Shown: positions 24,452 to 33,046, counted from the stretch's first letter. The stretch: DNA of 64,000 nucleotides from Nostoc sp. C052 (GCF_013393905.1 NZ_CP040278.1:159443-223442), one strand, 5' to 3'. Notes: a model not told the origin generated them from the sequence alone. Translations and numbers: made by a program.

Positions 24452-25050
24452 TCGTCTAAAGATAATGATGGCTTGTTGACTCTGACTGGTTTATTTTGAG
24501 TTAACGCTAAAATCTGAGCTAACTCGCTTGCTGATGGGGCTATGGGTTGTTGTAAAATTCCGTCAGTACATAATTTTTTAGTAACTTTTTCAAAGGCTTC
24601 AATTTCACCTTGTTCTTGCAAATCTGCAACCTCTGCTTTCCCCATGCGGAATGTTAAATTTCTCAAATTGGGACGAGGAAGTTGGATTTCGATTAGGTCG
24701 TCGGATATTTTTATATCGTTTGCTGTCAACTCTCCCAAATCAATGCTTGAGGTTGCTTCCCCTTGGGCAAAAAAATAAAATTTGGTTTCGCTGGGAACCA
24801 AATTCAAAATTAAATTCTCCTTAGTTAAGGGAATCGCGACTTCTGTTGAAATCACAGTTCTTCCGATTTCACCAACTTTGCGGAGACTCTCGATATTGAA
24901 ATCAGAATTGATAACTTCTTTTTCTGTCTCTTCTCCCAACAAAATAACGGGTTTCTCTTGTCTCAATAAGCCCAGAATTTGTGACTTATTCAAAGCAAAA
25001 CCCATTGCCAGTAGTGATAATGCCAGCAGTGATAGGCAAAAATTCTTCAT
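24415..25050 (-). CDS. Membrane-anchored DUF4230-like protein
   Basis: 211 aa from the ATG at 25050, which overlaps the upstream stop as ATGA and follows GGAGG; the frame is open further but overlaps the upstream gene. The N-terminal hydrophobic segment MKNFCLSLLALSLLAMGFAL is an anchor or signal. The body (ELTANDIKISDDLIEIQLPR, IEAFEKVTKKLCTDGILQQP) has the beta-strand then helix arrangement of DUF4230 proteins. Role unknown; its place among murein hydrolase and membrane protein genes suggests an envelope function. Confidence 0.6.
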   Translation of the reverse strand: MKNFCLSLLALSLLAMGFALNKSQILGLLRQEKPVILLGEETEKEVINSDFNIESLRKVGEIGRTVISTEVAIPLTKENLILNLVPSETKFYFFAQGEATSSIDLGELTANDIKISDDLIEIQLPRPNLRNLTFRMGKAEVADLQEQGEIEAFEKVTKKLCTDGILQQPIAPSASELAQILALTQNKPVRVNKPSLSLDECIKIVTAYPKN

Positions 25051-25496
25051 TCCCTCCTCCCCACATAATTCCCACCTACAATCCCGATTAGCCAAACGAG
25101 TAATTCCCACAGATGCGATCGCAACGTCAGCACCAGTGAGAGTAACAAGTTGATTACAGGCTTGTTTGCCGAGTTGGGCAGCGAGAAGATTCCATACAGT
25201 AAAAACTGGGCAAACAAAAAAAATGCTAACAAGTATGCCAATTGTAAAAGAATATTTACAATTGGTATTTTGCTGGGAAATTTCACCACCTTCTGGTATG
25301 GCAACCAGATAATTCTTAGATGTCCCCAATAGCGAAATTTTAAATCCTCGCGGAGCAGGAAAGCTCCTTCAAGGTAGCCGGAAGTAAGTAGGATGGAGAA
25401 AATAATCGATGTCGAAAAAATCAGGGAAACCGCAGCGGTAAAAAACCATGCAACCCACCCAACCATTAGTACAAACACTAATTTGTCTGTTTCCAT
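25047..25496 (-). CDS. Polytopic membrane protein, 149 aa
   Basis: Three or four hydrophobic segments: about residues 7-38 (one or two helices), 78-103 and 117-141. Begins METDKLVFVLMVGWVAWFFT. It overlaps the murein-hydrolase-like gene upstream by 19 bp and the DUF4230-like gene downstream by ATGA. Probably an integral component of the apparatus encoded by this operon. No family recognised. Confidence 0.7.
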   Translation of the reverse strand: METDKLVFVLMVGWVAWFFTAAVSLIFSTSIIFSILLTSGYLEGAFLLREDLKFRYWGHLRIIWLPYQKVVKFPSKIPIVNILLQLAYLLAFFLFAQFLLYGIFSLPNSANKPVINLLLSLVLTLRSHLWELLVWLIGIVGGNYVGRRE

Positions 25497-26233
25497 CTTT
25501 TTAGCACGTAGTAAATTTCAGTAGCTCGCCTGTTTTGGTCGTAGTAAGTACAGTCAAAATTTGACAAACCTCTTTTTTCGCGATCGCAGATTCTGATTAA
25601 TCCGGTGGAAGTCCATCTCCTTGTGTAAAAAGCCATTGTCCTGGCCCAAGAGATTTTGTTCTTAATATCCTTCCTCTTTAAGGCTTCGGCGTATCTAACG
25701 ACAAACCGTTGATGGACTTTAGGATTAGCTTGATTACGTAAATCTGCGGCGTTGATAACAGCTTCTATATTGCGAGTAGGGTCAAGTCCTACATTTTGAA
25801 AGTTGGTGATAATCTTTTGGAGATCAGCTCGAATATACTTTAAGCACTGGGCATCAGCTGCTTGGGTAGTTTCTCGCAAAGAGAATTTTTTTCTCTTGGG
25901 ATTGATCCTTTGTAAAAAAGCCAAGCCTCTACCTCGATCCGAGCAAAACCCGCGATTAAGAACATAATCTGCGGGATCTTCGTGCCCATAGTAAATTTGA
26001 TTTTTAGTACCATTCCGACTATAGTTGCCTTCTGCGGCACCAATAGCTAAAGCTCCAAGGGAGGTAGGAGTGGCAAACAAACTTTGAATATCTTTCGCCA
26101 CGAAGGTTTTGTGATTCTGGCGATCGCTCTCAATCAAAAAAGTTGCGCGTAGTCCTGGGCTAAAAATTGTAATTGCAGTTGTAGTGATGATAGCGGTAAA
26201 CGCACCACTCAGGATTAGCGGTCTAATTTGCAT
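25478..26233 (-). CDS. Putative murein hydrolase (lysozyme-like), membrane anchored
   Basis: 251 aa. An N-terminal hydrophobic segment (LILSGAFTAIITTTAITIFS) is followed by an extracytoplasmic domain with SLGALAIGAAEGNYSRNGTK, YYGHEDPADYVLNRGFCSD and a long helical remainder. An AIG-x-AEG plus YYGH-x-DP arrangement is one I recognise from cyanobacterial lysozyme-like proteins; the Glu in AAEG would be the catalytic acid. Directly downstream of the M23 peptidase gene (11-bp overlap), so the operon encodes two cell-wall enzymes. The assignment is by pattern only. Confidence 0.5.
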   Translation of the reverse strand: MQIRPLILSGAFTAIITTTAITIFSPGLRATFLIESDRQNHKTFVAKDIQSLFATPTSLGALAIGAAEGNYSRNGTKNQIYYGHEDPADYVLNRGFCSDRGRGLAFLQRINPKRKKFSLRETTQAADAQCLKYIRADLQKIITNFQNVGLDPTRNIEAVINAADLRNQANPKVHQRFVVRYAEALKRKDIKNKISWARTMAFYTRRWTSTGLIRICDREKRGLSNFDCTYYDQNRRATEIYYVLKRWKQTN

Positions 26234-27266
26234 TGTAGATACCCAAAATCTCCTTGATTGGAGTTAGGGAAGGAGGAATGGTTTTGCCGTTGACTTTTTG
26301 AGTTAAATGCAAGTGTGGGCCAGTGCTTGCTCCACTATTTCCCCCTTCCGCAATTTTTTCTCCAGCAGCATGGTTGCCCGCAATGCAAGAATTAGGCTTG
26401 AGATGCATCGCCAAAAGCTTCATGTTTTTGTAGCGAGGATCATTGGAGGTAATGGTTGCTACGAAGCCACCACCAGCAGAACTGCTATTTAGCCCTTCCC
26501 CACCCCAGCACTTTACGCTTCCAGAGGTTCCTTTTCTTCCCGGCATCAAAAGTGTAAACCCATAAGGTATTGGCGTATCCACTCCCCCGTGAAACATTCG
26601 GGTTTTGTAAATCGGGTGAATGCGCCAGCCGAACCCGGAACTCACAGAAAACTTGCCAATGCGATCGCCAAATCTGGCAGCACGTTCTAATTTAGTCGGT
26701 GGAGGTTTGCTAGAACTTTGAGAATTTTCAAAAACAAACGACCTCGTAACATCTGGTAAGCCGGTTGATGGTTTAACAGTAAACCAAATAGACAGAATCA
26801 AGCAGGCCACCACCGACCCTGTTACCACTGCCCAGCCCCGTTCTTTAGCTTCACTGGAATTATCTATGTAATGCGGTGCAGGTACAGGTACAGCTTGAGG
26901 AATTGCTTGCCACTGCGCGGCGATCGTTGGCGGGATAGCTTCGGGATATCGAGTTGTACTCGTACTTCTAGATGCCAACAGCATTGCCTTTAGCTCTTGG
27001 TCGGGATCGACTCTAGTAGACTTTGAAGCTTCTGATTGGAAATTAATCTTGCCATTGGCGATCGCTAATGCAGTTGGGTAGTCGATTCCCATACTGATCA
27101 ATGTATAGACCTTCTGTTCGATAGAGGAAGAGTCTATCCCCGATGATGACCTGACTTGGGCAATTTCTCTTTCTAAGACCTCTAAAGCTTTTTCGGGAGG
27201 TAGCTTACTGACGGCATTGTTCCACTGGTTCTCTAAAAACAACAACCTACTATTGTTGTCGATCAT
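26223..27266 (-). CDS. M23 family metallopeptidase (LytM-type), membrane anchored
   Basis: 347 aa. Residues 1-145 are cytoplasmic, with helices and a UBA-like segment (LISMGIDYPTALAIANGKIN). A membrane helix follows (GWAVVTGSVVACLILSIWF, about 146-165). The periplasmic M23 domain carries the zinc ligands in FHGGVDTP (His, Asp) and GPHLHL (His), with the auxiliary His in LLAMHLKP. Such enzymes cut peptide cross-links in peptidoglycan. In secretion and phage-like systems they open the wall for a trans-envelope channel. The site is intact. Confidence 0.9.
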   Translation of the reverse strand: MIDNNSRLLFLENQWNNAVSKLPPEKALEVLEREIAQVRSSSGIDSSSIEQKVYTLISMGIDYPTALAIANGKINFQSEASKSTRVDPDQELKAMLLASRSTSTTRYPEAIPPTIAAQWQAIPQAVPVPAPHYIDNSSEAKERGWAVVTGSVVACLILSIWFTVKPSTGLPDVTRSFVFENSQSSSKPPPTKLERAARFGDRIGKFSVSSGFGWRIHPIYKTRMFHGGVDTPIPYGFTLLMPGRKGTSGSVKCWGGEGLNSSSAGGGFVATITSNDPRYKNMKLLAMHLKPNSCIAGNHAAGEKIAEGGNSGASTGPHLHLTQKVNGKTIPPSLTPIKEILGIYNAN

Positions 27267-27594
27267 TTCTTCTGCCCCTAATGTTGTATTTTACTAACTT
27301 GCCGTTAGAGTTCACCAAAGCTGTAATTTGATTATTTGTTTCTAAGGAATTCCAAATTATTATTTGTTGTCCGGCTTTATCGGTTGGGTACTGACAGCCA
27401 GTACCCAAAATTTTTTTAGCTTTATTTATCTGTCCTTTTTTTAAATATTTAATGGCAACTTCTTGCTGGATAGTATCGTAGTCAGCCATGCAATTATCTC
27501 CCTGCTTTGAGAGATAAATAGTTATGGTACACAAAACAGAAGTTATAATTATTCCCCATCCAACTGGGTTAATAATTATAAATTTCTGTTTCAT
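27250..27594 (-). CDS. Small membrane-anchored protein, 114 aa
   Basis: One N-terminal hydrophobic helix (VGWGIIITSVLCTITIYLS), then a soluble domain with a TPR-like helix pair (QEVAIKYLKKGQINKAKKIL) and a GCQYPTDKAGQQIIIWNSLE segment. Overlaps both neighbours (17 bp and ATGA). Function unknown; probably part of the envelope assembly of this operon. Confidence 0.65.
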   Translation of the reverse strand: MKQKFIIINPVGWGIIITSVLCTITIYLSKQGDNCMADYDTIQQEVAIKYLKKGQINKAKKILGTGCQYPTDKAGQQIIIWNSLETNNQITALVNSNGKLVKYNIRGRRNDRQQ

Positions 27595-28151
27595 TTATCG
27601 ATAATCCTAATTGGGTAATTGGTTCTTTGTAAAACAGGGGAATTGCTTTTGTTAATAACAAAATTAAAGACAATTGCAATTAGAATCCCTAGACAGCTTG
27701 CTGCTGCCAAATAATACCACTGAAGCTTTTTGCTCTGAACGGTTAAAGGTGTCAATGGAACTTCTGTTGGTGAAGCTAAATTGGTGGGTGGTGGAGTGAT
27801 GGGTGATGGTGGAGCTTGCCAATACTGTTGGGGGAGAGGTGGAGGCTGGGCTGTTGAGTGGAAAACTTGTTGCTTTAAAGCAACAAGCTCTTGGTTGGTT
27901 TGCCCCAATTCGCTTTTGTAGAAATTAATCAAATTGCCGTAAGCAATACTATTTTCTTGAGTCTCGGCTTGCTGTGAGAGTAAATTTCTATAAGCTATTT
28001 CCTCCTCTTTAGCTTGTGTTAACTTCTGCCGCAAACCTTCAATATACTTAACTTGCTGCTCCTCTTTTTTTTTATTGGCTTCAGTTAACAGTTGGATTGC
28101 CGAAATTGTAGTTTTCTTTTTCGGCGTTTTTGCGGCACTTTCTTCCATCAC
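27591..28151 (-). CDS. Coiled-coil protein with membrane helix, 186 aa
   Basis: Residues about 15-90 are a coiled coil rich in Glu, Gln and Lys (NKKKEEQQVKYIEGLRQKLT). A Pro-rich linker follows (PPPLPQQYWQAPPSPITPPP), then a hydrophobic helix (YYLAAASCLGILIAIVFNFV) near the C-terminus and a short tail. This architecture suggests a scaffold protein. ATGA overlaps at both ends show translational coupling within the operon. Confidence 0.65.
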   Translation of the reverse strand: MMEESAAKTPKKKTTISAIQLLTEANKKKEEQQVKYIEGLRQKLTQAKEEEIAYRNLLSQQAETQENSIAYGNLINFYKSELGQTNQELVALKQQVFHSTAQPPPLPQQYWQAPPSPITPPPTNLASPTEVPLTPLTVQSKKLQWYYLAAASCLGILIAIVFNFVINKSNSPVLQRTNYPIRIIDK

Positions 28152-28762
28152 ACCTCCAGATCGGCAGCTAAAAACTTAATTTTTTCTCCATCGGTATAGC
28201 AAGTTCCATACTTTGATAGTTCTAACTGCTGAAAACACTCTACTACTTCTTTTTGAGTTAAATCATTCCTGCTAGAAATAATTTCTTCAGGAGTTATTAA
28301 CTTACTGTCTCCCTGGCAATATCCAGATTTTAAAGTTGCTAAATAAAAAACCACTTTTAAATTGGAAGGCATAATTGCTGGAAGATAATCTTGCAACAAC
28401 TCCCAAACTTCTGGATGCTCCTCAATACGGCAAGCAACAGGCTGATTGGTTGTTGGCTGACTGAGAAAGGTTTCTACCGCAAATGATTGTGGGTTTGCGA
28501 TCGCATCTTCTTGCTCAACTATTTTTTGCAATTGCGATACTATATCTTTTGGTAACAAAACTGCGATCGCTACTGTTACGTTACCAGCAACAAGCACGAG
28601 CAATATCCACCAGTGTGGGAGAGGACGATAATCCAAGTCATAGGACTGTACTTGCCCATTAACCTTGTCTGGGATCGGCGTCAAAGGTCTTTGACAGGCA
28701 TACAATAAAAGCGCGATCGCGTAAATGAAACTAAATATTGCAATTCCATAGCTTTTACGCAT
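28148..28762 (-). CDS. Membrane protein with C-terminal winged-helix-like domain, 204 aa
   Basis: Two hydrophobic helices (about 6-22 and 52-70) flank a Pro-rich loop. The C-terminal part (VWELLQDYLPAIMPSNLKVV, LITPEEIISSRNDLTQKEVV, ECFQQLELSKYGTCY) resembles a winged helix of replication or regulatory proteins. A membrane-tethered DNA-binding protein next to ParM/ParR could link DNA to the envelope; this is inference. Confidence 0.6.
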   Translation of the reverse strand: MRKSYGIAIFSFIYAIALLLYACQRPLTPIPDKVNGQVQSYDLDYRPLPHWWILLVLVAGNVTVAIAVLLPKDIVSQLQKIVEQEDAIANPQSFAVETFLSQPTTNQPVACRIEEHPEVWELLQDYLPAIMPSNLKVVFYLATLKSGYCQGDSKLITPEEIISSRNDLTQKEVVECFQQLELSKYGTCYTDGEKIKFLAADLEV

Positions 28763-28999
28763 TTAAACCACCGAGATCATAATCAGATAGTTTTCATTTT
28801 CAACACTTTCTATCGACCACTCTGCTGCACATTTGGCGTATTCTGCTTCCAAGTCTCTGATTGCACACTTGATTGCTTGGTACAAATAGTAACAGATGAC
28901 TCTAAAAGCAATAATTGTGCAGGCTCTTATCGTATTTACTCTTACGGCTAATTTACTAGGTCTATCTTTAACAAAATTTATGTTGAGGCTTGAGTCCAT
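28763..28999 (-). CDS. Small protein, 78 aa
   Basis: Begins MDSSLNINFVKDRPSKLAVR, with a helical central part containing aromatic residues (IIAFRVICYYLYQAIKCAIR) and an acidic end. The central helix is amphipathic rather than clearly membrane spanning. Sits two bases after the ParR-like gene and directly before the membrane protein gene. Function unknown. Confidence 0.55.
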   Translation of the reverse strand: MDSSLNINFVKDRPSKLAVRVNTIRACTIIAFRVICYYLYQAIKCAIRDLEAEYAKCAAEWSIESVENENYLIMISVV

Positions 29000-29001
29000 A
29001 T

Positions 29002-29361
29002 TTAAGCATCCAAACTCTTCAAGATATTTTCGTATTCTGCGGGATTGTATTTTGGCTTCCGGGGTCGTTTCCCCTCTTCTAGTGCTGGTACTTTAGGTGC
29101 TAATTGCTCTGGATTTGTGGCAACAGCAGCTTTTGTGGGTACTGGTAAAAGCGTGACATTATTTTCGTAGAACCATTCTTCGGGATTTCGTCCAGCAATG
29201 ATTTTGCTAAAATCTGCTTTGTTGTTTTTTAATGCTGCTAACCCAACTTTACAAATGAGGTTAACCCAAAAGTTGATTTGTTGCGGACTAACAGGAGCGA
29301 ACTCCTCAACGAATGTTTGTAGCTCTTGGTACGTGGCATCGTTGATTGTGCATCGTGCCAT
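29002..29361 (-). CDS. Putative ParR-like DNA-binding adaptor, 119 aa
   Basis: MARCTINDATYQELQTFVEE, then PQQINFWVNLICKVGLAALK, resembles a short DNA-binding N-terminal domain, and the C-terminal half is a proline-rich basic linker ending in a short helix (YNPAEYENILKSLDA). ParR proteins bind the centromere through an N-terminal RHH-type domain and contact the end of the ParM filament with a flexible C-terminal helix. The gene is 13 bp downstream of the ParM-like gene, the usual parMR order. Call based on position and layout. Confidence 0.55.
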   Translation of the reverse strand: MARCTINDATYQELQTFVEEFAPVSPQQINFWVNLICKVGLAALKNNKADFSKIIAGRNPEEWFYENNVTLLPVPTKAAVATNPEQLAPKVPALEEGKRPRKPKYNPAEYENILKSLDA

Positions 29362-29374
29362 TCATTTTGCCCCC

Positions 29375-30478
29375 TTAAAATAAATTCTTCTCTGCCCAAA
29401 TTCTGAATCCCCAAACATCCACAAATTGAGGATCGTGGACTCCAGAAAAGAAAAAAGACTGGCTTGTTTTATGTTCTTTGAGTTCTGGGATATTGACCCC
29501 GCCACCAAAATAGAATATCTGGTCTATCCATGACATCTCTTCATCCCAATCACGCAGAATCTGACTGAGGATATTTTTCTGCCACATTTTCAGACTGTTA
29601 AGATAGATATCCTTAAAGTCAATACCCATAGTCCCTTTACCGTAAACAAAAGTAGCGCTAGCTCCACCTTCTTGAATAGCTTGAAGAACTTTATCCACGG
29701 TTACTTGACCATTAGCTTTTTGCCTGAGTTCAGGATTTCTGGAAATAGAACGAGCTAGTGTAGATAATCCAAGTTTGTGACTTGAAATTTGTAAGATGTC
29801 GCCATTGGCGTTCTGACGCACTAAATCAAGTGTCCCCGCTCCAATGGAGACAGATCCGTATTGCACATCTTCATCTTCTAAATCCAGATCGTATAAGTCG
29901 TTTTCCAAGACATAATAAATTCCACCAGAACCTTCTTGCACAACATGGATTTTCTCTTTTGACCAGCTAATTTCTGCCGATACTACGTCACGATACCCAT
30001 CAATTTCCCGCTCAAAAGTGACGTGATGCTTCCCGGCGATCGCCAAGATTAGATCGTCTTTTTCTGCTAGATTTTGTAGCGAACAGACAACCCAAGCATC
30101 TGCTACTTTTACCTCTTTCAATCCTTTGGGAATTTGTCTAGAAAACGCTGCAAGTATTGTCCAGAGAATAATATCTTTATCACTTTTTGGAAACATAAAA
30201 GCAAATAATTTATCAGACTCACCCTGAAATACCTTGGCCTGATTGCCTACAAGCCGACAATCGCCAGAATTAATCCCGACTCTGGTCGATTCATTTATTG
30301 TCACCTTGACTGTATTCTTGTCCAAAATTCCAGTCACCCTAGAGTCGTACAACGCAATCACACTCGGAATACAATCATTTTTAAATTGCTTCGTCTCATC
30401 TCTATAGGCAACTTTGGTGAAGCCAAAGCCAGGGTCAACTATTAAATTTTTCTCAAATAACGCTGCTTTTGTAGCCAT
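29375..30478 (-). CDS. parM: ParM/StbA-like actin ATPase for plasmid segregation
   Basis: 367 aa from the ATG at 30478 (GAGAAAAG upstream); the frame is open for another 50 codons that do not look like this family. Actin-fold motifs are present: phosphate-1 VDPGFGFTKVAY (about residue 13), phosphate-2 SIGAGTLDLV (about 212) and adenosine-motif YFGGGVNIPEL (about 329). ParM filaments push plasmid copies apart; similar proteins (Alp, phage PhuZ-type roles) also position viral DNA. It is first in a long operon of membrane proteins, cell-wall hydrolases, a helicase and a kinase. Confidence 0.85.
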   Translation of the reverse strand: MATKAALFEKNLIVDPGFGFTKVAYRDETKQFKNDCIPSVIALYDSRVTGILDKNTVKVTINESTRVGINSGDCRLVGNQAKVFQGESDKLFAFMFPKSDKDIILWTILAAFSRQIPKGLKEVKVADAWVVCSLQNLAEKDDLILAIAGKHHVTFEREIDGYRDVVSAEISWSKEKIHVVQEGSGGIYYVLENDLYDLDLEDEDVQYGSVSIGAGTLDLVRQNANGDILQISSHKLGLSTLARSISRNPELRQKANGQVTVDKVLQAIQEGGASATFVYGKGTMGIDFKDIYLNSLKMWQKNILSQILRDWDEEMSWIDQIFYFGGGVNIPELKEHKTSQSFFFSGVHDPQFVDVWGFRIWAEKNLF

Positions 30479-30494
30479 ATCTTTTCTCACTAAA

Positions 30495-30584
30495 TCAGTA
30501 TTTACAGTTCGACAATATACAGTCGGATGAGTTGGCCGCAGACATGCAGCAGCCAACGCACTCCGACAAGCAGATACACCACAT
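30495..30584 (-). CDS. Possible 29-aa Cys-rich leader frame before parM
   Basis: An ATG after ATGGAGAACAAA opens a frame MWCICLSECVGCCMSAANSS and ends CKY, with seven cysteines. It stops 16 bp before the parM start. It could be a leader peptide; the same start region without a long gene occurs elsewhere in the window. Tentative. Confidence 0.35.
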   Translation of the reverse strand: MWCICLSECVGCCMSAANSSDCILSNCKY

Positions 30585-30599
30585 TTTGTTCTCCATTTT

Positions 30600-30629
30600 T
30601 TGCATCCATATTTCGCAAATGGATGCAAT
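30600..30629. promoter_or_regulatory. Inverted repeat upstream of parM
   Basis: TTGCATCCAT, a nine-base spacer, then ATGGATGCAA: a perfect 10-bp inverted repeat upstream of the parM leader. A shorter relative (TTGCATC/GATGCAA) lies between divergent genes at 47080-47097. Likely an operator or part of the partition site; the flanking gap 30630-30725 holds nothing else. Confidence 0.5.
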
Positions 30630-30725
30630 TAGATTCATGTTAGGCAACCACCTGATCGCAGTCAAGGGATTTTTTTGTTTTTATTTAAAATGACTGTTCA
30701 ACAGATGCCATTCGTGCTGGGCAAA

Positions 30726-30774
30726 AAAATAAACTACCCCATGTTTGTCTTGTAGGTGTGGGGTAGTTTATTTT
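30726..30774. terminator. Bidirectional hairpin terminator
   Basis: AAATAAACTACCCCA pairs with TGGGGTAGTTTATTT around a 19-base loop. T-rich on both strands, it separates the 107-aa gene from the parM region. Confidence 0.7.
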
Positions 30775-30805
30775 TGATTGAGCGATCGGTTGTTTGTAGA
30801 TGCGG

Positions 30806-31129
30806 TCAAGAATGCGATAGCTCCAGGTACCAATCGAAAATTTTGTAGTATGGTCGCTGATTGTCGTTGAGATAAATAAATACGCGATCGCACTTTTGCT
30901 CTTGAGCTAGGTGTATAACGGGTTGCCAATATTTCCTTAACCCTTCCACGACAAATATATGGTCGGTTTCAATTCTTAAAGTCGAGTCTTGGGTGTTTTG
31001 CTGGCAGTATGCCAAGTAATAGTCCAAGTTTAAGACGAGCATCGGCTCGCGTCTGTTGATCCTTGCTCTAGCCCTTGCCGACAAAGGATAATGAATAGCT
31101 CTTTTGAGCTTGTGGCGTGAAAGTGTCAT
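30806..31129 (-). CDS. PYYKIFDW-family protein, copy 1
   Basis: 107 aa. Shares with the proteins at 32027-32341 and 45796-46521 the core YYLAYCQ, LRIETDHIFVVEGLRKYWQP, CDRVFIYLNDNQRPYYKIFD and a final W-x-L. The N-terminus is basic (RHKLKRAI ... RARARINRR). No known domain. Three copies in 64 kb suggest a family amplified on this replicon. Confidence 0.6.
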   Translation of the reverse strand: MTLSRHKLKRAIHYPLSARARARINRREPMLVLNLDYYLAYCQQNTQDSTLRIETDHIFVVEGLRKYWQPVIHLAQEQKCDRVFIYLNDNQRPYYKIFDWYLELSHS

Positions 31130-31368
31130 AATGAATTGCCTCCTGTGGCTATCTGAGGGTTAGCAAGGGGGTAGTCCCGCTGATGCAGCAACATCAGCGG
31201 GACACAAAATAAGCAATCGTATTCTACAAATGCTATTCGCTGTATTCAATATACAGTTTTTCGCTCACAGCGCTAACTAACTTAGAATAAAAAATGTAAA
31301 TTCCCTATTATTTCGTCTTCCTGTGGCTTCATGATAATTATGGAGATGCGCCTAGAGCTATAAATAGA

Positions 31369-31968
31369 ATGACTGAACATCCGCAGAAGCGACAAAAACC
31401 AACAAACCGAACAGACTTAAGGAAAGATATTGACACCCATCCAGAGCGAGGAATGCTGGGTGGAAAGTTAGTAGTTGATTTGTCAACAGCGGAGTACCGT
31501 GCCCCAGTGCGGCATTCAACTTATGTCTGCGTCCATGACTACAATGGCTCGATGGGGCATGGTAAAACAGGGGTTGGCTTAATCGCAACTTTTCTATTTA
31601 TCGTTAGCCCAATAATTAGAAGCCAAAATAGGGAATTGCTCAATCTTGAATATTTAACTGATGATGGCAAAGATAAGCCTGAGTTTCGCTGCTACTTACC
31701 CGTGCAAGTAATTGCAGATTTTGAACAACTGCGTATGGGACTTGGATTAACCAAAGGCGAGGCCATGACTTATGCCCTGGAGATGTTTGCCCATACTGGC
31801 GAACTGCAAAATAAATATCATGAATATGTCGAACATCTCGCTACTACCCATAACGTATCCCCGAAGATAGCTAGAGGGAAAATTAAAGGCTTTTGGAAAC
31901 GAATGGGACGAAAAATCAAAGACGAAACTCCTGGTGAAGAGTTTGAACTGGGGAAAACTATTTATTGA
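31369..31968 (+). CDS. Hypothetical protein with membrane helix, 199 aa
   Basis: The N-terminal 60 residues are polar and basic, followed by a hydrophobic segment (GKTGVGLIATFLFIVSPIIR, about 65-83). The C-terminal region has an RHH-like stretch (LPVQVIADFEQLRMGLGLTK, GEAMTYALEMFAHT) and a basic end. The region upstream (31130-31368) contains no recognised element. Function unknown. Confidence 0.5.
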   Translation: MTEHPQKRQKPTNRTDLRKDIDTHPERGMLGGKLVVDLSTAEYRAPVRHSTYVCVHDYNGSMGHGKTGVGLIATFLFIVSPIIRSQNRELLNLEYLTDDGKDKPEFRCYLPVQVIADFEQLRMGLGLTKGEAMTYALEMFAHTGELQNKYHEYVEHLATTHNVSPKIARGKIKGFWKRMGRKIKDETPGEEFELGKTIY

Positions 31969-31980
31969 ATTCTGGAATTT

Positions 31981-32011
31981 GCGATCACTGTTTATGGAAA
32001 TTAGCGATCGC
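31981..32011. repeat. 31-bp repeat with HIP1 ends, copy 1
   Basis: GCGATCACTGTTTATGGAAA followed by TTAGCGATCGC; the same 31 bp with one change occurs at 33398-33428. Both copies lie just after a gene, flanking the block 32027-33385. Confidence 0.65.
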
Positions 32012-32026
32012 AAGTTCAAAGCCCTG

Positions 32027-32341
32027 CTAACAACGCTTAAAATTCAAAAACCAGTCAAAAATTTTGTAGTATGGTCGCGGATCATTGCTGATATAGATAA
32101 ACACCTTATTGCAATTTCGCTGTTTAGCTAGAGCTAACACAGATTGCCAGCACTTCCGCAAGCCTTCTATCGCCAGCCTAGAATCCGTTTCTATGATTAG
32201 TGTTGAGCCGTAATGGGTAAGTGGCTTGCAATAGCCAAGGAAAAAGTTAATATTCTTGCGCCTTTTTATCCGTGCCTTGTTTCTTGCAGGTAGACCTGGA
32301 TATAACTTTTTGTGAAGTTTGCAGTTGTGCTGGCGCAGCAT
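32027..32341 (-). CDS. PYYKIFDW-family protein, copy 2
   Basis: 104 aa, alignable with copy 1 along its whole length (FFLGYC, LIIETDSRLAIEGLRKCWQS, CNKVFIYISNDPRPYYKIFD). Basic N-terminus (ARNKARIKRRK). Transcribed towards the preceding plus-strand gene. Function unknown. Confidence 0.6.
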   Translation of the reverse strand: MLRQHNCKLHKKLYPGLPARNKARIKRRKNINFFLGYCKPLTHYGSTLIIETDSRLAIEGLRKCWQSVLALAKQRNCNKVFIYISNDPRPYYKIFDWFLNFKRC

Positions 32342-32493
32342 AAATTTGCCTCTAGAATGAGAGAACTTGTGGAATAGCCTAGTAGTAGTCGTATATCCAG
32401 GCAGATTTTGGAATTAAAGCAATGCTATCACATATTAGTCAGAATTATGGCTAACCAGGGTAGAATTAGACTACAAAAGTCGTAAGTCGAGAA

Positions 32494-33030
32494 ATGTCTT
32501 CCATAGAATTATTGCTGCCTGCCCAGCCATTTCCCATTTCCTATTACTATCTAACTCCTGACGATCATAAGAAGATTCAGGATTTTTGTAGAATGTCGGG
32601 TGATAAAGAATCTGGACTAGTAAACCAGTATGTTCGGGGTTTTATTTCACTCCATCGCGATTACTACTTGGCTCTAGCCAGCTTGGATGCGCGGTATCGC
32701 GGATTATCTTCTGAGAAATGGGTGGATATTATTTTGGCTAAAGGTATGAAAGGTATGCCTGACTATCAGGAACAACCCAATGGTGACGAATTTCCCAAAA
32801 ATCCTTTAAGCCATATTATTGCTCCGGCAGGTGATGATAAAGTAATGCGTAGCCTTAACTTTATTACGTTAGGAGCGCACAACTTTGCATTCTTGCACGT
32901 AGGTATTTTCTACGATCAAGGTGGTATCGCAGGTTATGTTTCTCGCATTATCCGCGAACATATCATTCGTAGGTGGGATACTTCGTATGTTCCACAAATA
33001 GAAGCAGCAAAATCAAAAAAATGGTTTTAA
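32494..33030 (+). CDS. Hypothetical protein, 178 aa
   Basis: Begins MSSIELLLPAQPFPISYYYL. A helical protein with DDHKKIQDFCRMSGDKESGL and a C-terminal IREHIIRRWDTSYVPQIEAA; aromatic-rich. No family recognised. The next gene begins 16 bp later after an AAAGGAG site, so the two form a small operon. Confidence 0.55.
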   Translation: MSSIELLLPAQPFPISYYYLTPDDHKKIQDFCRMSGDKESGLVNQYVRGFISLHRDYYLALASLDARYRGLSSEKWVDIILAKGMKGMPDYQEQPNGDEFPKNPLSHIIAPAGDDKVMRSLNFITLGAHNFAFLHVGIFYDQGGIAGYVSRIIREHIIRRWDTSYVPQIEAAKSKKWF

Positions 33031-33046
33031 TTTAAAGGAGAGCAAA

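Noticed and set aside
26223..30478. Type IV secretion (conjugation) gene cluster
   Set aside because: No VirB4, VirD4 or relaxase motif is visible; the M23 and lysozyme-like enzymes alone do not support it.
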